Source: Leptospira johnsonii (GTDB lineage: Bacteria; Spirochaetota; Leptospiria; Leptospirales; Leptospiraceae). Taken from it: a stretch of 64,000 bases of DNA. The translations under genes were made by a program, and so were the position numbers. Below, in pieces: positions 45,409 to 55,408 of the stretch; within the stretch, counting starts at the first letter, position 1; each line of letters starts with the position of its first letter. Below the pieces are notes generated by a model, which ran no database searches, was not told where the DNA came from, and saw only the letters and a program-made list of their open reading frames with translations. Where the stretch lies: contig NZ_BFAY01000011.1 in assembly GCF_003112675.1 (NCBI RefSeq), forward strand, positions 620,001 to 684,000. Reading direction: 5' to 3'.

Positions 45409-45441
45409 ATGAAGCCATAGTAGGAACGATTATGGCTTCAT
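45409..45441 (+). promoter_or_regulatory. Hairpin covering the start codon of the LolA-like gene
   Basis: ATGAAGCCATA at 45409-45419 is perfectly complementary to 45431-45441, which contains the ATG at 45432-45434. The 11-base loop GTAGGAACGAT holds the likely Shine-Dalgarno AGGA. A folded messenger would hide the start codon. The element could also end etfA transcription, though there is no T run. Confidence 0.6.
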
Positions 45442-46022
45442 CCAAGGGTATCTTATCCTTTTTGGGTGCCGCAGCTCTACTGGTCTGCGGCACTTCTATT
45501 TTATCCGATCCTGGCAAGGAAAGGTTAAGCGGCGTCATCGGAAAGATGGCCGAGATTTCTAGTTTTCGGGCGAGTATTACGATCAATAACGAACTCACCG
45601 GAACTCTCTCTTATCAAAAACCAAATCATATCCATGTAAAATTTTCCGACGGAAGGGTTATCGCCTCCAACGGACGTTATCTTTGGTTTTATTCCCCTTC
45701 CAGAGGAATTGTAGGAAAACAAGACGTGAAAGGTATGACCGGGGGAATGGCCGGCCTACTCTCCGGATATGAAGAAGTAACTCCAGTGGGAGGTTCACTT
45801 CGACTAAAATCCGCGACCAGGACTTACGAAGAGATCGTAGTCACCTTGGGTCCGGATAATACTCCTCGTTCCCTCAGAATGAAGAGCAGATCCACCGGAG
45901 AATATACCTCCGTAAGTTTTTCCGGAGTCCAAACCGGTATAGGTTTACCTGCGTCTCTCTTCAATTTCGGAGCACCTGCAAACGCGCAAATTGTGGAGAA
46001 CCCGCTTAACGAGAGGGAATAA
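45432..46022 (+). CDS. LolA-like outer-membrane lipoprotein carrier
   Basis: The 196-residue protein has a signal peptide ([18 protein letters not shown]), then [54 protein letters not shown], the order of LolA strands with the lipoprotein-binding concave sheet. LolA carries lipoproteins across the periplasm to LolB. Divergent LolA-like proteins are common in spirochaetes. The gene is followed two bases later by the 610-residue unknown, so the two are likely one operon. Confidence 0.78.
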   Translation: MASSKGILSFLGAAALLVCGTSILSDPGKERLSGVIGKMAEISSFRASITINNELTGTLSYQKPNHIHVKFSDGRVIASNGRYLWFYSPSRGIVGKQDVKGMTGGMAGLLSGYEEVTPVGGSLRLKSATRTYEEIVVTLGPDNTPRSLRMKSRSTGEYTSVSFSGVQTGIGLPASLFNFGAPANAQIVENPLNERE

Positions 46023-46024
46023 GT

Positions 46025-47857
46025 TTGTCTACTTCTCGCACAGACGCCCATAAGGTCTTCGCTGACCTCTATCGAAAGACACGTTCTCCGGAACATCAAC
46101 AAAAGATAGACGACGTAATTCAAAAATCGAACGACATATTCATTCGTATCGACTTGATGAAAAAAGTCGACGAAGAGTTCGAACAAAAGAAAAAAGAAGA
46201 ATCAGGTAAAAGACCTGAAGAAGAAGACAAATCTTCCAAATCAAGTCAGTCTTCTTCTGCTTCTTCCAAAACTACACCTAAGCTAGTAAAAAAACAACCC
46301 GATGCCGGGCCTGGTTTAGGATTCCTCGCAAATCTTTTCGGCGGAAATGCGAATATTACGAAATTTGCAAAAGATACCGGAACAGTAGAGGTCGGTTTCT
46401 TAGGAAGAAATTCCAAGATCGCTCCTTCTGTCGAAAGGTTATTCAAAGCATTAAAAGAAGACCAGATCATTTCTACTTTGCAGGCTCTCCGACTCGCAGA
46501 AAGCCAAGGTTGGAGACATTGGAGACCTTTGGTTTATAATGTGGTATTGAATTTTAATAAATTCTTCAATAACTTCATCTCCTTAGATTCACTCTTCATA
46601 GACGAAATTTCTCCGGAGATCTTTTTGAACAGATCTTTGAAGATGCAGATGTATTATGCTCGTCATCTTTCCAGAAACGATGCAAGAGATATTATTCTTG
46701 GTCACGTTCCCGACCTCGTGAAGAAGGACGAAAAATTATCTGTAAAACTTCCTTCCATCATCTCCGGATTGAATTACGGTTTAAATCTGGAAAACGGAAG
46801 ACCTAAACTTACCGATGCGATCCGCGCATTCTATGTGGTTTCCAATAAAAAGGTGATCACTTGGGAAGAAATATTAGATTCTTTGAATGTTCCTCCGATT
46901 AATGAGACCAAATTCCAAGGATCTCCGGACATCACCAAAGAAGTCGAAACAACATTGATCAAATTGTCAGATGATATTCTGACCAGGATGAACAAGAAAG
47001 AGGAACTTCACGGTCTAAGACAACGTTATTTCAAAATAGACGATAATGGAAAGATCTCATTCGATTTTTTGAACGGGGTTGTGGACGATTATTTCGCTCA
47101 TCATATGCCGGAGAATATGAACTCTGCGGCGTTCAAATCCTCTTATAAGGGAATGCCTCATAAGCTAATCCATATACTTCTCCGCGACTTTCAGTCTTGC
47201 TATACCCCGCTTCTGGAGGGAACTGTCAAGATCGGGACTAAAAACCATAATAGGGACGTGTTGGTAACCCAACCAGGGCTATTTAAAGCGGAGATAGAAG
47301 AGATCAATAATCTTCTGAGACAATTGGATGCATTTAATAAGAAGTATCCAAGCTTCCAGTATACCTTCTCCAATTTTAACCAAAACACTTCCGGCGGATC
47401 TGTAGAAGATCAGATCACAGTAAACTTATTAAGATTACTTGCAGAGGCTTCGGCCTTCATGGGAAAATTTGCAGAGAAGATCAACGTATTGGTAGAAAAC
47501 CATCTATTGGCAAAAGACTACGAAGCCAAGGGACAGTTGAACGAAAGAGTACTTGCTTCTAAAGAAAAAGTACTCGAAGAAGTGAAAGTTCTTCACAGAT
47601 TCATACCATATTACGATTCTACGATGGTTTCCGGGAACCGTTTGAACGGCAAAACCTTGGAATATGTTTTTGTGGATATGGCCCAGCTATTATTTAACTA
47701 CGCGGTCATTTATAAAGACAAGTTTACCGTAAACAAACTGACCGCTCATAGAAAGATAGATTCAGAACTCAGTGCATTAAAAGCAGAGTATGAACGTCTT
47801 TCCGGAAAAACTTTCGACGATCCACAAAACCGATTCGCTTCCTCGGAGGAACAATGA
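46025..47857 (+). CDS. Conserved spirochaetal protein of unknown function (610 aa)
   Basis: Translation starts at TTG 46025 behind GAGGGAATAAG. Residues about 60-95 are a Lys/Glu/Ser low-complexity linker. The rest is hydrophilic, helix-rich and without membrane segments or a signal peptide; coiled-coil stretches occur near [21 protein letters not shown] and [12 protein letters not shown]. It recalls the spirochaetal DUF5312 family, but I cannot confirm this. It overlaps trpS by four bases (ATGA), so it is probably co-transcribed with lolA-like and trpS. Confidence 0.7.
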   Translation: MSTSRTDAHKVFADLYRKTRSPEHQQKIDDVIQKSNDIFIRIDLMKKVDEEFEQKKKEESGKRPEEEDKSSKSSQSSSASSKTTPKLVKKQPDAGPGLGFLANLFGGNANITKFAKDTGTVEVGFLGRNSKIAPSVERLFKALKEDQIISTLQALRLAESQGWRHWRPLVYNVVLNFNKFFNNFISLDSLFIDEISPEIFLNRSLKMQMYYARHLSRNDARDIILGHVPDLVKKDEKLSVKLPSIISGLNYGLNLENGRPKLTDAIRAFYVVSNKKVITWEEILDSLNVPPINETKFQGSPDITKEVETTLIKLSDDILTRMNKKEELHGLRQRYFKIDDNGKISFDFLNGVVDDYFAHHMPENMNSAAFKSSYKGMPHKLIHILLRDFQSCYTPLLEGTVKIGTKNHNRDVLVTQPGLFKAEIEEINNLLRQLDAFNKKYPSFQYTFSNFNQNTSGGSVEDQITVNLLRLLAEASAFMGKFAEKINVLVENHLLAKDYEAKGQLNERVLASKEKVLEEVKVLHRFIPYYDSTMVSGNRLNGKTLEYVFVDMAQLLFNYAVIYKDKFTVNKLTAHRKIDSELSALKAEYERLSGKTFDDPQNRFASSEEQ

Positions 47858-48834
47858 GGATACTGACCGGAGTACAACCTTCTGGTAAATTACATTTAGG
47901 AAATTACTTCTCCGTTATACGCAAGTTAGTCGATTATCAAAACAAGTCAGATCTATTCTGTTTTGTGGCCGATCTACATGCTTTGACTACTTTTAGCTCC
48001 GCAAAGAGCCAAACAGAAAATACTTATGATGCTGTTTGTGATTTTTTAGCCTTAGGAATTGATCCGAACAAATGTGCTTTCTGGATCCAATCAGAAGTTC
48101 CAGAGGTTACAGAACTCACCTGGTATCTGAGCATGTCCATTACAGTTCCTAAATTGGAATTAGCACATTCTTATAAGGACAAGGTCGCAAAGGGAATCGT
48201 TCCAAGCGGAGGTCTTTTCTTTTATCCCGTGTTAATGGCTGCGGACATTCTCGCCTTTAATAGCGATAAGGTGCCGGTAGGAAAAGACCAAAAACAACAT
48301 TTGGAATATGCACGAGATATTGCTGAGAAGTTCAACTCACAATACGGAGAAACTTTCAAACTTCCCGAACCTGAAATCGACGAAGAGACTGCGATCGTTC
48401 CAGGGGTAGACGGTGCAAAAATGTCCAAGTCTTACGGAAATACGATCAACTTTTTCGATGATGAGAAGAAGTTGAAAAAATCCGTAATGGGAATTCTCAC
48501 AGATTCTGCCGGAGTAGACGAATCTAAGGATTATGAGAAAAGTATAATATACTCGATCCATTCTCTTTTCTTAGATGAATCCGGTAAAAAAGATCTACAA
48601 TCCAGATTTACGAATCCAGGAACTGGTTATGGAGATCTCAAAAAAGCATTATTAGAAACGATCTTAGATTATTTCGGACCTTACCGAAAAGAAAGAGAGA
48701 AGATCGCGGCGGACCCTACCTATGTAAGATCCGTCATGAAAAAAGGATCCGATAAAGCAAGAGCGGCTTCTTCTCAGATCTTGGATAAAGTAAGGGAAAA
48801 ACTCGGGATCGGAATTTCTAAAGTTTCGGCTTAA
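47854..48834 (+). CDS. trpS: Tryptophanyl-tRNA synthetase
   Basis: The 326-residue class I synthetase has [15 protein letters not shown] (HIGH variant, LHLGN) near residue 10 and KMSKSYGNT (KMSKS), with [22 protein letters not shown] between them. It charges tRNA-Trp in the cytoplasm. Length is normal. Its start overlaps the preceding gene by four bases; a perfect hairpin follows the stop. Confidence 0.96.
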   Translation: MRILTGVQPSGKLHLGNYFSVIRKLVDYQNKSDLFCFVADLHALTTFSSAKSQTENTYDAVCDFLALGIDPNKCAFWIQSEVPEVTELTWYLSMSITVPKLELAHSYKDKVAKGIVPSGGLFFYPVLMAADILAFNSDKVPVGKDQKQHLEYARDIAEKFNSQYGETFKLPEPEIDEETAIVPGVDGAKMSKSYGNTINFFDDEKKLKKSVMGILTDSAGVDESKDYEKSIIYSIHSLFLDESGKKDLQSRFTNPGTGYGDLKKALLETILDYFGPYRKEREKIAADPTYVRSVMKKGSDKARAASSQILDKVREKLGIGISKVSA

Positions 48835-48847
48835 TATTAAAATTTGC

Positions 48848-48867
48848 CGCGGAATACGAATTCCGCG
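48848..48867 (+). terminator. Perfect 8-bp hairpin after trpS
   Basis: CGCGGAAT at 48848-48855 pairs with ATTCCGCG at 48860-48867 around ACGA. It lies 13 bases after the trpS stop and before the comEC-like start. No strong T run follows, so partial termination or attenuation is possible. Confidence 0.45.
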
Positions 48868-48899
48868 CACAATCCTAATTTTCCAAAACAGGTATTCGT

Positions 48900-50792
48900 A
48901 TGGGCGAATACTTGGAACAAAACTACCAGGACTGGATCCCTTCCTCCTTATTTTCCTATCTAGTTCTTGGACTTCTATCCACTTTATTCTTAGATGTTTT
49001 CTTTCCCAATATTGTCCTGGTCTGGACAGCAGTACATTCAATTAGTATAATATTCTATTCTCTTTTATTCTTCTCTAATAAAAAGATCACCTGCTTTTCC
49101 TGGGGGGTAATTCTATTCTTTGTTTTGGCTATCTCTGACTATACAAAAAGATCCGCTCCTTTTTTAGAAGAATCCAGCTCTTGGAAAAAAGAATTCTCCC
49201 AAAAGATCAACCAAACTTTGGATAGGGCAAAGATAGAAGATAGAGCCAGGGAAATTTCCATAGGTCTGGTTTTAGGAGATGCAAAAGGTCTAGACAAAGA
49301 ATTTAAGAAAAATGCTAAAGAAGGAGGAATTTTACATTTATTCGCGGCCTCAGGCCTGCACCTGGGAATTTTGATCGGATGTATGTTCGCAATCTTAAAA
49401 CGAATTCCTTTTTTAGGATATTATATTCCTAGAATACTCCCAGTTCTGTTCGGATTATTGTATTTAGTCTGTCTAGCTTTTCCTATCTCGCTTGCAAGAG
49501 CTTGGATATTTTCCACCTGGATACTGTTACAATCTTTGTTTTTTAGAAAGTCTAAACCGGCTGATCTATTGATCTCTTCCGCGGGGTTAGTTTATCTCTG
49601 GGATCCTGTCCGCTCTTTCGGAGTTTCTTTTTTACTTTCTTTCGGCGCAGTTTCCGGGATCCTACTTTTACTTCCCTGTTTTCAAAAATGTTTACCTTCA
49701 ATCTCGGAAGACAAAACGATCTTACGCCGATTTCTAGGATTTTGGAGAGAAAACCTTTTAGTTTCCTTATCCGCAGGGATAGGCACTTTACCATCATTAA
49801 TTTATTATTTTGGAACCTATAGTTTCGGGTCTCTTGGCTTAAACCTGATCTTAGTTCCGGTCTGTGGGATCTTACTTCCTCTATTATTTTTTTCTTTAGT
49901 ATTGGAAGCAATGTATCTATCCATAATCGCTCAACCAATCTGGCAGATCGTCTTATTCCTTTTGGAAATTTTGGAAAGAACCACTCTCTATTGGGGAGAA
50001 TCGAATTGGAATTGGATACACCATTATAGAGGAAATACAAAGTTTTTCGGTTTAGGGATTTGGTTCTTATTCTTAAGCTTTTTATTTCTCTGGAAATTGA
50101 TCCCTTCTAACAAAAATGAAAATTCCAAATTAGATCTCTCTAATTCTATTAAGAATAAGACCCTTAGAACCGCGCTTCTCAAAAAGATCTGGATTCTGGG
50201 ATTTTGCATTTGCTGCGGATTTCAATTTCTATTGGCAACTTCTTCCACATGGATCCGACTTCCTGATGTATTTTTTGGAGATCGTTTCACCTTTTTGATC
50301 CAAGAAAAAAATAGATTAGTTCTCGCAGGAAAATGTAAGTATAGTCCCAAAATTCTGTATAAGTCTTTAGGCAAAGATCCGGAAAGATTCTGTGGAAATT
50401 CGAAATCCCTAAACGAGATCTATATAGAACATGAATCCTGCCTGGACTGGATCTCTGAATGTTTGAAAAGAAATCAAAATCTATCTCTTAAATACGGAGG
50501 AAAAGAAAAACCAAAGATTTCAGGTTTTGAAAAATGGACCTTAATTCCTAGACTCGGGGAATTCCATCTACCTGATCCTGGCCAAAAACTGATCCGATTC
50601 GAAGTAGGAAAAGATTCACTTCTTAGTTTGGCCAACCGGACAAAAAAAGGAGAAGGGATCATACTGATCCTTCCAAGATTCGGGATCAAAGAAGATCCAA
50701 GAGAATGGAATCGATTTAGAAAACAGCTTGGAATCGCTCCCGGTTGGAAGTTTATTGGAAGTGATGAACTCCCCGGAATACCCGTTTTATAA
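48900..50792 (+). CDS. comEC: ComEC/Rec2-family channel with atypical C-terminus
   Basis: The 630-residue protein has the ComEC core: SIGLVLGDAKGLDKEFKKNAKEGGILHLFAASGLHLGILIGC near residue 115-160 and several membrane helices to about residue 405. ComEC conducts single-stranded DNA across the inner membrane in transformation. The N-terminal OB part is short. In the last 180 residues the usual metallo-beta-lactamase motif (HxHxDH) is absent, so this domain has decayed or differs. The last 29 bases overlap the rsmA start. Confidence 0.82.
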   Translation: MGEYLEQNYQDWIPSSLFSYLVLGLLSTLFLDVFFPNIVLVWTAVHSISIIFYSLLFFSNKKITCFSWGVILFFVLAISDYTKRSAPFLEESSSWKKEFSQKINQTLDRAKIEDRAREISIGLVLGDAKGLDKEFKKNAKEGGILHLFAASGLHLGILIGCMFAILKRIPFLGYYIPRILPVLFGLLYLVCLAFPISLARAWIFSTWILLQSLFFRKSKPADLLISSAGLVYLWDPVRSFGVSFLLSFGAVSGILLLLPCFQKCLPSISEDKTILRRFLGFWRENLLVSLSAGIGTLPSLIYYFGTYSFGSLGLNLILVPVCGILLPLLFFSLVLEAMYLSIIAQPIWQIVLFLLEILERTTLYWGESNWNWIHHYRGNTKFFGLGIWFLFLSFLFLWKLIPSNKNENSKLDLSNSIKNKTLRTALLKKIWILGFCICCGFQFLLATSSTWIRLPDVFFGDRFTFLIQEKNRLVLAGKCKYSPKILYKSLGKDPERFCGNSKSLNEIYIEHESCLDWISECLKRNQNLSLKYGGKEKPKISGFEKWTLIPRLGEFHLPDPGQKLIRFEVGKDSLLSLANRTKKGEGIILILPRFGIKEDPREWNRFRKQLGIAPGWKFIGSDELPGIPVL

Positions 50793-51642
50793 ACCAAATG
50801 TAATCCGGGAATTCCTGTCCGAAAGATCTTCTGCTCCGCTCAAAAAATGGGGACAAAACTTTCTAATAGATCCAAACGCTGTGAAAACTTTATTCTCCAG
50901 CGCGGCACCCGAACTTTTAGAAAGATCGGAACTGATCTTGGAGATCGGCCCGGGCTTAGGCGCGCTTTCCCATATTCTATACGGACTCGGAAAAAAACTG
51001 AGATTATACGAGATCGATCCAGTATATTATAAATGGTTAAATGAGTTTCTTCCAGGAACGGAGATCGTTTTAGGAGACGCAAGAGATACATTATCTAACC
51101 AGGAGAATATTAGCAGTTTTTTATTCGGTAATCTACCCTATTATATCACTTCCGAACTTATCCTTCTTTCTTTGGAAAAACTTCCGAATTTATTGGGAGC
51201 AGTCTTTTTAGTCCAAAAAGAATTCGCTCAAAGGATCACTAAGGAAATCTCTTCTCTCTCTATCTACGCGGGAGCATATGGAAAATTCCAAAGTAAAAAG
51301 ACCATCAAGGCGGGATGTTTTTATCCTTCTCCCAATATCGATTCAAGCGTTCTTACATTCGTTTCGAACAGAAGATTTCCCAAAAAAGAGTCTTACCAAG
51401 TTTTGGAAATTTTATGCAGAGTCTTATTTTGGGGAAAAAGAAAAAAGATAGGTTCTTCTATCAAAGAAGCTCCCTTGGATTCTTTTTATCCGAACGGTCT
51501 TCCTCTCAAGATCTCCCAAGAAGATCTAAGATCTAAATTGAAAGAATGTCTAGAGTCCGCAGGAATCTCCTTAGATAAAAGACCGGAAGAATTGAAAGCG
51601 GAAGACTTTTATAAGGTTGTGGATCTTTTTCGGATCGATTAA
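50764..51642 (+). CDS. rsmA: 16S rRNA dimethyladenosine transferase
   Basis: ATG 50764 (GGAAGTG just upstream) is chosen over a TTG-type start 36 bases earlier. The 292-residue KsgA-family enzyme has KKWGQNFLIDPNAV, ILEIGPGLGALSHIL (SAM site), FGNLPYYITSELI (NLPY catalytic loop) and CFYPSPNIDSSVLTF. It dimethylates two adenines in helix 45 of 16S rRNA late in assembly. Interesting neighbour: rsgA, another small-subunit assembly factor, is convergent on the other side of the terminator. Confidence 0.95.
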   Translation: MNSPEYPFYKPNVIREFLSERSSAPLKKWGQNFLIDPNAVKTLFSSAAPELLERSELILEIGPGLGALSHILYGLGKKLRLYEIDPVYYKWLNEFLPGTEIVLGDARDTLSNQENISSFLFGNLPYYITSELILLSLEKLPNLLGAVFLVQKEFAQRITKEISSLSIYAGAYGKFQSKKTIKAGCFYPSPNIDSSVLTFVSNRRFPKKESYQVLEILCRVLFWGKRKKIGSSIKEAPLDSFYPNGLPLKISQEDLRSKLKECLESAGISLDKRPEELKAEDFYKVVDLFRID

Positions 51643-51674
51643 AAAGAGCAGAGGAAAATCTCCCCTGCTCTTTT
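51642..51674. terminator. Bidirectional intrinsic terminator
   Basis: AAAAGAGCAG at 51642-51651 pairs perfectly with CTGCTCTTTT at 51665-51674. It has a T run on one side and an A run on the other, and lies between the convergent rsmA and rsgA stops. Confidence 0.85.
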
Positions 51675-51679
51675 CAAAA

Positions 51680-52807
51680 CTAACGATACCTTTCTCGGTC
51701 CCGTTGTTGTTGCATTCTTTTTTGTTCTTTGTGGATGGATTTCCACTTCGCTTTTTGTTCCCTGAATTCAACCGAGTTAGGAGCGCTCAAATTCGCAGTC
51801 CTTTCTAATTCTCTTTTAAGTTTCAGATAACTTTTAAATCTTTCTTCCGAAATTTTACCCGACTCTATCGCGTTCTTCACTCCACAATCAGGTTCGCTTA
51901 TATGCGAACAATCTTGGAATCTACAATTAGAAGCCGCTTCGAAAATTTCAGGAAAGGTTTCTTCTAATCCGGAACCGTCAGACCAAAGTTGGATCTCCCT
52001 CATACCTGGAGTATCCAATATCCAAGCGCCGGATTCCAAACGAAACATCCATCTATTCGTAGTTGTATGTCTTCCTTTGGAATCCGATTCTCTTACTTCG
52101 TTTACGGATCTGATCCTTTCTCCGATCAACAAATTGAGAAGAGAAGATTTACCGACTCCGGAAGATCCTATAAAGGCGGAAGTGGATCCGTCTTTCCAAA
52201 ACATTTCCAATTCTTCCAAACCTTCTTGTTTATGATTGGAAACTGAAAATACTTCCACTCCAGGACAAGACTTTCGGACGATGTCGATCTTTTCCTTAAG
52301 TTCTTCCTCTCTGTCCGAATACAGATCCTTCTTGGTGAGTACAACTACAGGTGTCGCTTTACTTTCCCAGATCTGCACCAGAGTCCTTTCCAATCTTCTT
52401 GGTTGGAAGTCCCCGTCCAAACCTTGTAAAAGAAAGATCCGATCCATATTCGCACAGATAGGATCCGGTTTTAAAGTTTCTCCTTTGACTTTTCGTACGA
52501 GTAAACTTCTTCTAGGAAGAACCTTGTGGATAAGATATTCTTCTCCGCTTAGTTTTGTGACTAGCACCCAATCTCCTGCAACCGGGAGATCCAAACTAGA
52601 ATCCGCATTAAAACGAAGTGCTCCGGTTAAAGTTCCGGTACCTTCTTCTTTTGTATTTCCTAGTTCGAGTCGAAACTCTTGTCCTTGTTCTCCGATAATC
52701 CTTGCAGAGATCGGATCGGAGATCCCTAGGTCCTCTGAAATTTTGATAAATTCTTTTTCTCTATCCGCATCCCATACGGATAAATTCAAAGATGGTTTTT
52801 GATCCAT
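51680..52807 (-). CDS. rsgA: Ribosome small-subunit-dependent GTPase A
   Basis: The 375-residue circularly permuted GTPase has an N-terminal OB domain, then G4 TKKD, G1 GSSGVGKSSLLN, G2/G3 with DTPGMREIQLW and the zinc knuckle NCRFQDCSHISEPDCGV. It ends in a basic helix (EQKAKWKSIHKEQKRMQQQRDRERYR). RsgA releases RbfA from the nascent 30S subunit. It starts alone, with a 176-base gap upstream. Confidence 0.95.
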   Translation of the reverse strand: MDQKPSLNLSVWDADREKEFIKISEDLGISDPISARIIGEQGQEFRLELGNTKEEGTGTLTGALRFNADSSLDLPVAGDWVLVTKLSGEEYLIHKVLPRRSLLVRKVKGETLKPDPICANMDRIFLLQGLDGDFQPRRLERTLVQIWESKATPVVVLTKKDLYSDREEELKEKIDIVRKSCPGVEVFSVSNHKQEGLEELEMFWKDGSTSAFIGSSGVGKSSLLNLLIGERIRSVNEVRESDSKGRHTTTNRWMFRLESGAWILDTPGMREIQLWSDGSGLEETFPEIFEAASNCRFQDCSHISEPDCGVKNAIESGKISEERFKSYLKLKRELERTANLSAPNSVEFREQKAKWKSIHKEQKRMQQQRDRERYR

Positions 52808-52983
52808 TTATTTTGCCCAAACCTATATGCATAGGTCGTCGTAAGACTATATCATGTAACTCCCCCGTGATACGAGGGTCCTTTGAGGAAAAGGTTGTAA
52901 ACAATCAGGCAATCATATGCTAACTTGTACTTAGACTTTCGGGCGAAATATAAGTTGTAAAGTTTTTTTTGAGAAGAAAAGGA

Positions 52984-54507
52984 TCAGCTGGAATATTTCT
53001 GAAAGGCTTTGTATTCTTCTATGACCTTCTTACCGAACTCCAACCATTCTTCGTCTTTTTTGAAACCGAAATGTTGTAAGACTTCCCAGTGAATGGCTGC
53101 CGGATCCGCTTTTCCATCCAGACAATCTATGATCCAATCTGATAGATATACCGCGAATACAACATCTCTGGATTCCTTTTTTGCCATCAATGGTCTATGA
53201 TGGTATTCCGCAGCGACCTTGATCGTATCCGAAAAATTCCATTTTTCACAGATCATACCTCCTAAAGAAGTATGAGTGATACCTAAGGCTGCTTCTTCGA
53301 GCCCTAAGGTAGAAGGTAAAAGTTTTTTGCCGGAGATATCGGTTAACTTCTCAATCGTATCCCCTTCTAAAGAAAGTAAAAGTACAAGTCCTATATTATG
53401 AAGAAGTGCGGCACAAACCAGATTGGTCAGGAATGTCTTTTTCCATCCCATTCTTTCTCCTAATCTTCTGCATATATAAGCGGAAAGACTGGACATCTCC
53501 CAAATATGTTCGAATTCTTTGTATCTCTCTTCCAGGATCTTTTTAGTTCCTAAGCTCAAGAGAATATTATTTAATTCTGATAGACCGATCAGCTTGATCG
53601 CATCCTCTAATGTTTCCACCTTTCTTCCTTGTGCAAAAGAAGCCGAATTGGCGAGTTTTAAAATATTCGTAGATAAAGAAACGTCCCTTCCGACTTGTTC
53701 GGTGATCTGTTGTATAGAAGAATCAGGCTTATTTATCAGACTCATGATCTGATTTAGGTTTTCAGGGAATGTGGGAAGTTTATCTATCTCTGCGATAATT
53801 TCCACAGTACGTTGGTAAGAAACATTTCGATGTTTGAAGTCCAACGGAATTTTGATATAAGCGGAAGTGATCCCGCCTTCTGCCTTTAATTTATAAGAAT
53901 CAGCAGCTATCCCTTCGTTCTTTAACATCAGAAGGGACATTGCAAGTCCAAGACCTGCTCCTTCGGAGTCATCCGCGTGGTCTGCGAAAACCTCTCCCAA
54001 GTCGTTGTATTCTTTACTCTTACCGATCCTGTTCTCTACTCGTTTTAGTTCCTCCGGAATGATGGGAGCGTTATTCGAGACTCTCATCAAGAAACTGGTT
54101 CGATTGAATGCAAGAGTGATCAAACAATGGAATTTCACTTTTTCCAACAAGGCTGCATATCGTTCCTTGTCCTTGATCATTTCCTTTTTGAAATTTGCCA
54201 TCCCTCGTACATAATCGTCCGGATTGGAAATATTCAGATTGTTTTCGGCGAAAAAGATACGCTTGGAATTTGCCTTAACAGCATTCATGGCACTTTCTCT
54301 TAAGATAGAAAAAACGGATTCTTTGAGGGAGATCGCATCCAAATAGACCAGGTACCTGTCCAAAAGAACGCTAATTAGTTTATCCACACTTTTGTTCAAG
54401 GTGGTAAAACGGATATAGAGAGGATTTAGCTTTTCAATGCGTTCGTTTACGTTCCGAACGCTCAGATAGTATCCTTCCTTTTCGAAATGGTACCAATTTA
54501 TATTCAT
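52984..54507 (-). CDS. GHKL-like ATPase fused to HDOD domain
   Basis: The 507-residue protein has no membrane segment. Residues about 60-220 resemble a GHKL ATPase: Glu71-Ser-Ala-Met-Asn75 is an N-box and SEGAGLGLAMSLLML (181-195) is a G2-like box. Residues about 237-435 form an HDOD domain (LPTFPENLNQIMSLI, SFAQGRKVETLEDAIKLIGL, AALLHNIGLVLL, EYHHRP), which often relays signals without full HD catalysis. It could be a histidine-kinase-like or anti-sigma-like switch coupled to an HDOD output. A good promoter lies just upstream. Confidence 0.8.
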   Translation of the reverse strand: MNINWYHFEKEGYYLSVRNVNERIEKLNPLYIRFTTLNKSVDKLISVLLDRYLVYLDAISLKESVFSILRESAMNAVKANSKRIFFAENNLNISNPDDYVRGMANFKKEMIKDKERYAALLEKVKFHCLITLAFNRTSFLMRVSNNAPIIPEELKRVENRIGKSKEYNDLGEVFADHADDSEGAGLGLAMSLLMLKNEGIAADSYKLKAEGGITSAYIKIPLDFKHRNVSYQRTVEIIAEIDKLPTFPENLNQIMSLINKPDSSIQQITEQVGRDVSLSTNILKLANSASFAQGRKVETLEDAIKLIGLSELNNILLSLGTKKILEERYKEFEHIWEMSSLSAYICRRLGERMGWKKTFLTNLVCAALLHNIGLVLLLSLEGDTIEKLTDISGKKLLPSTLGLEEAALGITHTSLGGMICEKWNFSDTIKVAAEYHHRPLMAKKESRDVVFAVYLSDWIIDCLDGKADPAAIHWEVLQHFGFKKDEEWLEFGKKVIEEYKAFQKYSS

Positions 54508-54530
54508 TTTCGCTCGGCGGAAGGGCCTGC

Positions 54531-54560
54531 TATATCCTACTGCTGAGCAGGTTTTGTCAA
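54531..54560 (-). promoter_or_regulatory. Sigma-70 promoter for the ATPase-HDOD gene
   Basis: On the minus strand, TTGACA (54560-54555) and GATATA (54536-54531) are separated by 18 bases. The promoter lies 24 bases before the ATG at 54507 and downstream of the ABC permease stop, so the gene is transcribed separately. Confidence 0.65.
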
Positions 54561-54592
54561 CCCTAGATTAAATTCCACAAACGCCCGAGGGC

Positions 54593-55408
54593 CTAAATCT
54601 CTTTGTGCCGCGTGCTCCACCAAAGAGTGGATTTTAAAATGACGATCCATACTCCTACTTGGACGAAAGAATAAGGTCCGTAGAAATTTTTAGGATCTGC
54701 CTTCCCCAGAAAAAGTGCGAAAGAATGATAAAAAACAGTCCCGACCTGGGGCAGAACCCAGTAGACCGTTTTTAGAACGAATTTTTTGATATCGCTCGCT
54801 TCCTCAGACATATCTATATTTTGGTTATAGGCTACAAAATCCAAAATACAGCTTAAAAGAATGAGGCCAAGAGAACTCACAATCGCAAGGGATTGGTTCG
54901 AGAATAGAGTTATCAAAAGAACCAATAGAACAAAAAACGAATACACCAACATCATGGTTCCTTGATACCAAAGGAACTCCCAAGGAATTTCCAAAGAGAA
55001 CCAAGAGCTGATCCCAAAAGCCAGAAGCACGAACATTACTACGCATATGAGTAAAGTGAGTCCTTTACTTCCCACATAGGCAAACGGATCCACTGGACGA
55101 CTCAACCAAAGAGTATGGACCTGAGAATCCATGTCTTGGCGGAGAAGGTCCGAAGTCAGTATCACTAAAAAGACAAGACTCCAAAAAGAAGTTAGGATAA
55201 AATACATATAGGAAGAAACACCGTGACTGGTCTCTCCTCCTACTGAAGTAGTACAGGTCCATTCTCCCAATAGAAAAAAGCCAAGCAGAGAAAAATAAAA
55301 GAAGATTGCCTTACGTCTCAGAACTTGGATGAACGTTAGCCGAAGCAAGGTGCCGATCTGGCGAAACGCGGAGGAGATAAAAAATTTGAAATCGGTCTGA
55401 GAACTCAA
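54593..55408 (-). CDS. ABC-2 type transporter permease
   Basis: The 271-residue protein has six hydrophobic segments and a helical N-terminus (FRQIGTLLRLTFIQVLRRKAIFFYFSLLGFFLLG), like ABC-2 and gliding/NosY-like permeases. SQVHTLWLSRPVDPFAYVGSKGL is the cytoplasmic loop that meets the ATPase. The gene overlaps the ATPase gene by four bases. No substrate-specific motif is seen. Confidence 0.8.
   Translation of the reverse strand: MSSQTDFKFFISSAFRQIGTLLRLTFIQVLRRKAIFFYFSLLGFFLLGEWTCTTSVGGETSHGVSSYMYFILTSFWSLVFLVILTSDLLRQDMDSQVHTLWLSRPVDPFAYVGSKGLTLLICVVMFVLLAFGISSWFSLEIPWEFLWYQGTMMLVYSFFVLLVLLITLFSNQSLAIVSSLGLILLSCILDFVAYNQNIDMSEEASDIKKFVLKTVYWVLPQVGTVFYHSFALFLGKADPKNFYGPYSFVQVGVWIVILKSTLWWSTRHKEI

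Noticed and set aside
49552..50040. 162-codon antisense frame in the comEC-like gene
   Set aside because: The complementary hydrophobic coding sequence explains it fully.
52236..52802. 188-codon antisense frame inside rsgA
   Set aside because: rsgA has all its GTPase and zinc motifs; this frame has none and a shadow-type composition.
52808..52983. Possible operator CCTATATGCATAGG upstream of rsgA
   Set aside because: Only five-base arms; too short to support without more copies.
54520..54552. Inverted CCTGCT/AGCAGG near the HDOD gene as a terminator
   Set aside because: The stem is short, the loop long, there is no T run, and it overlaps a good promoter.
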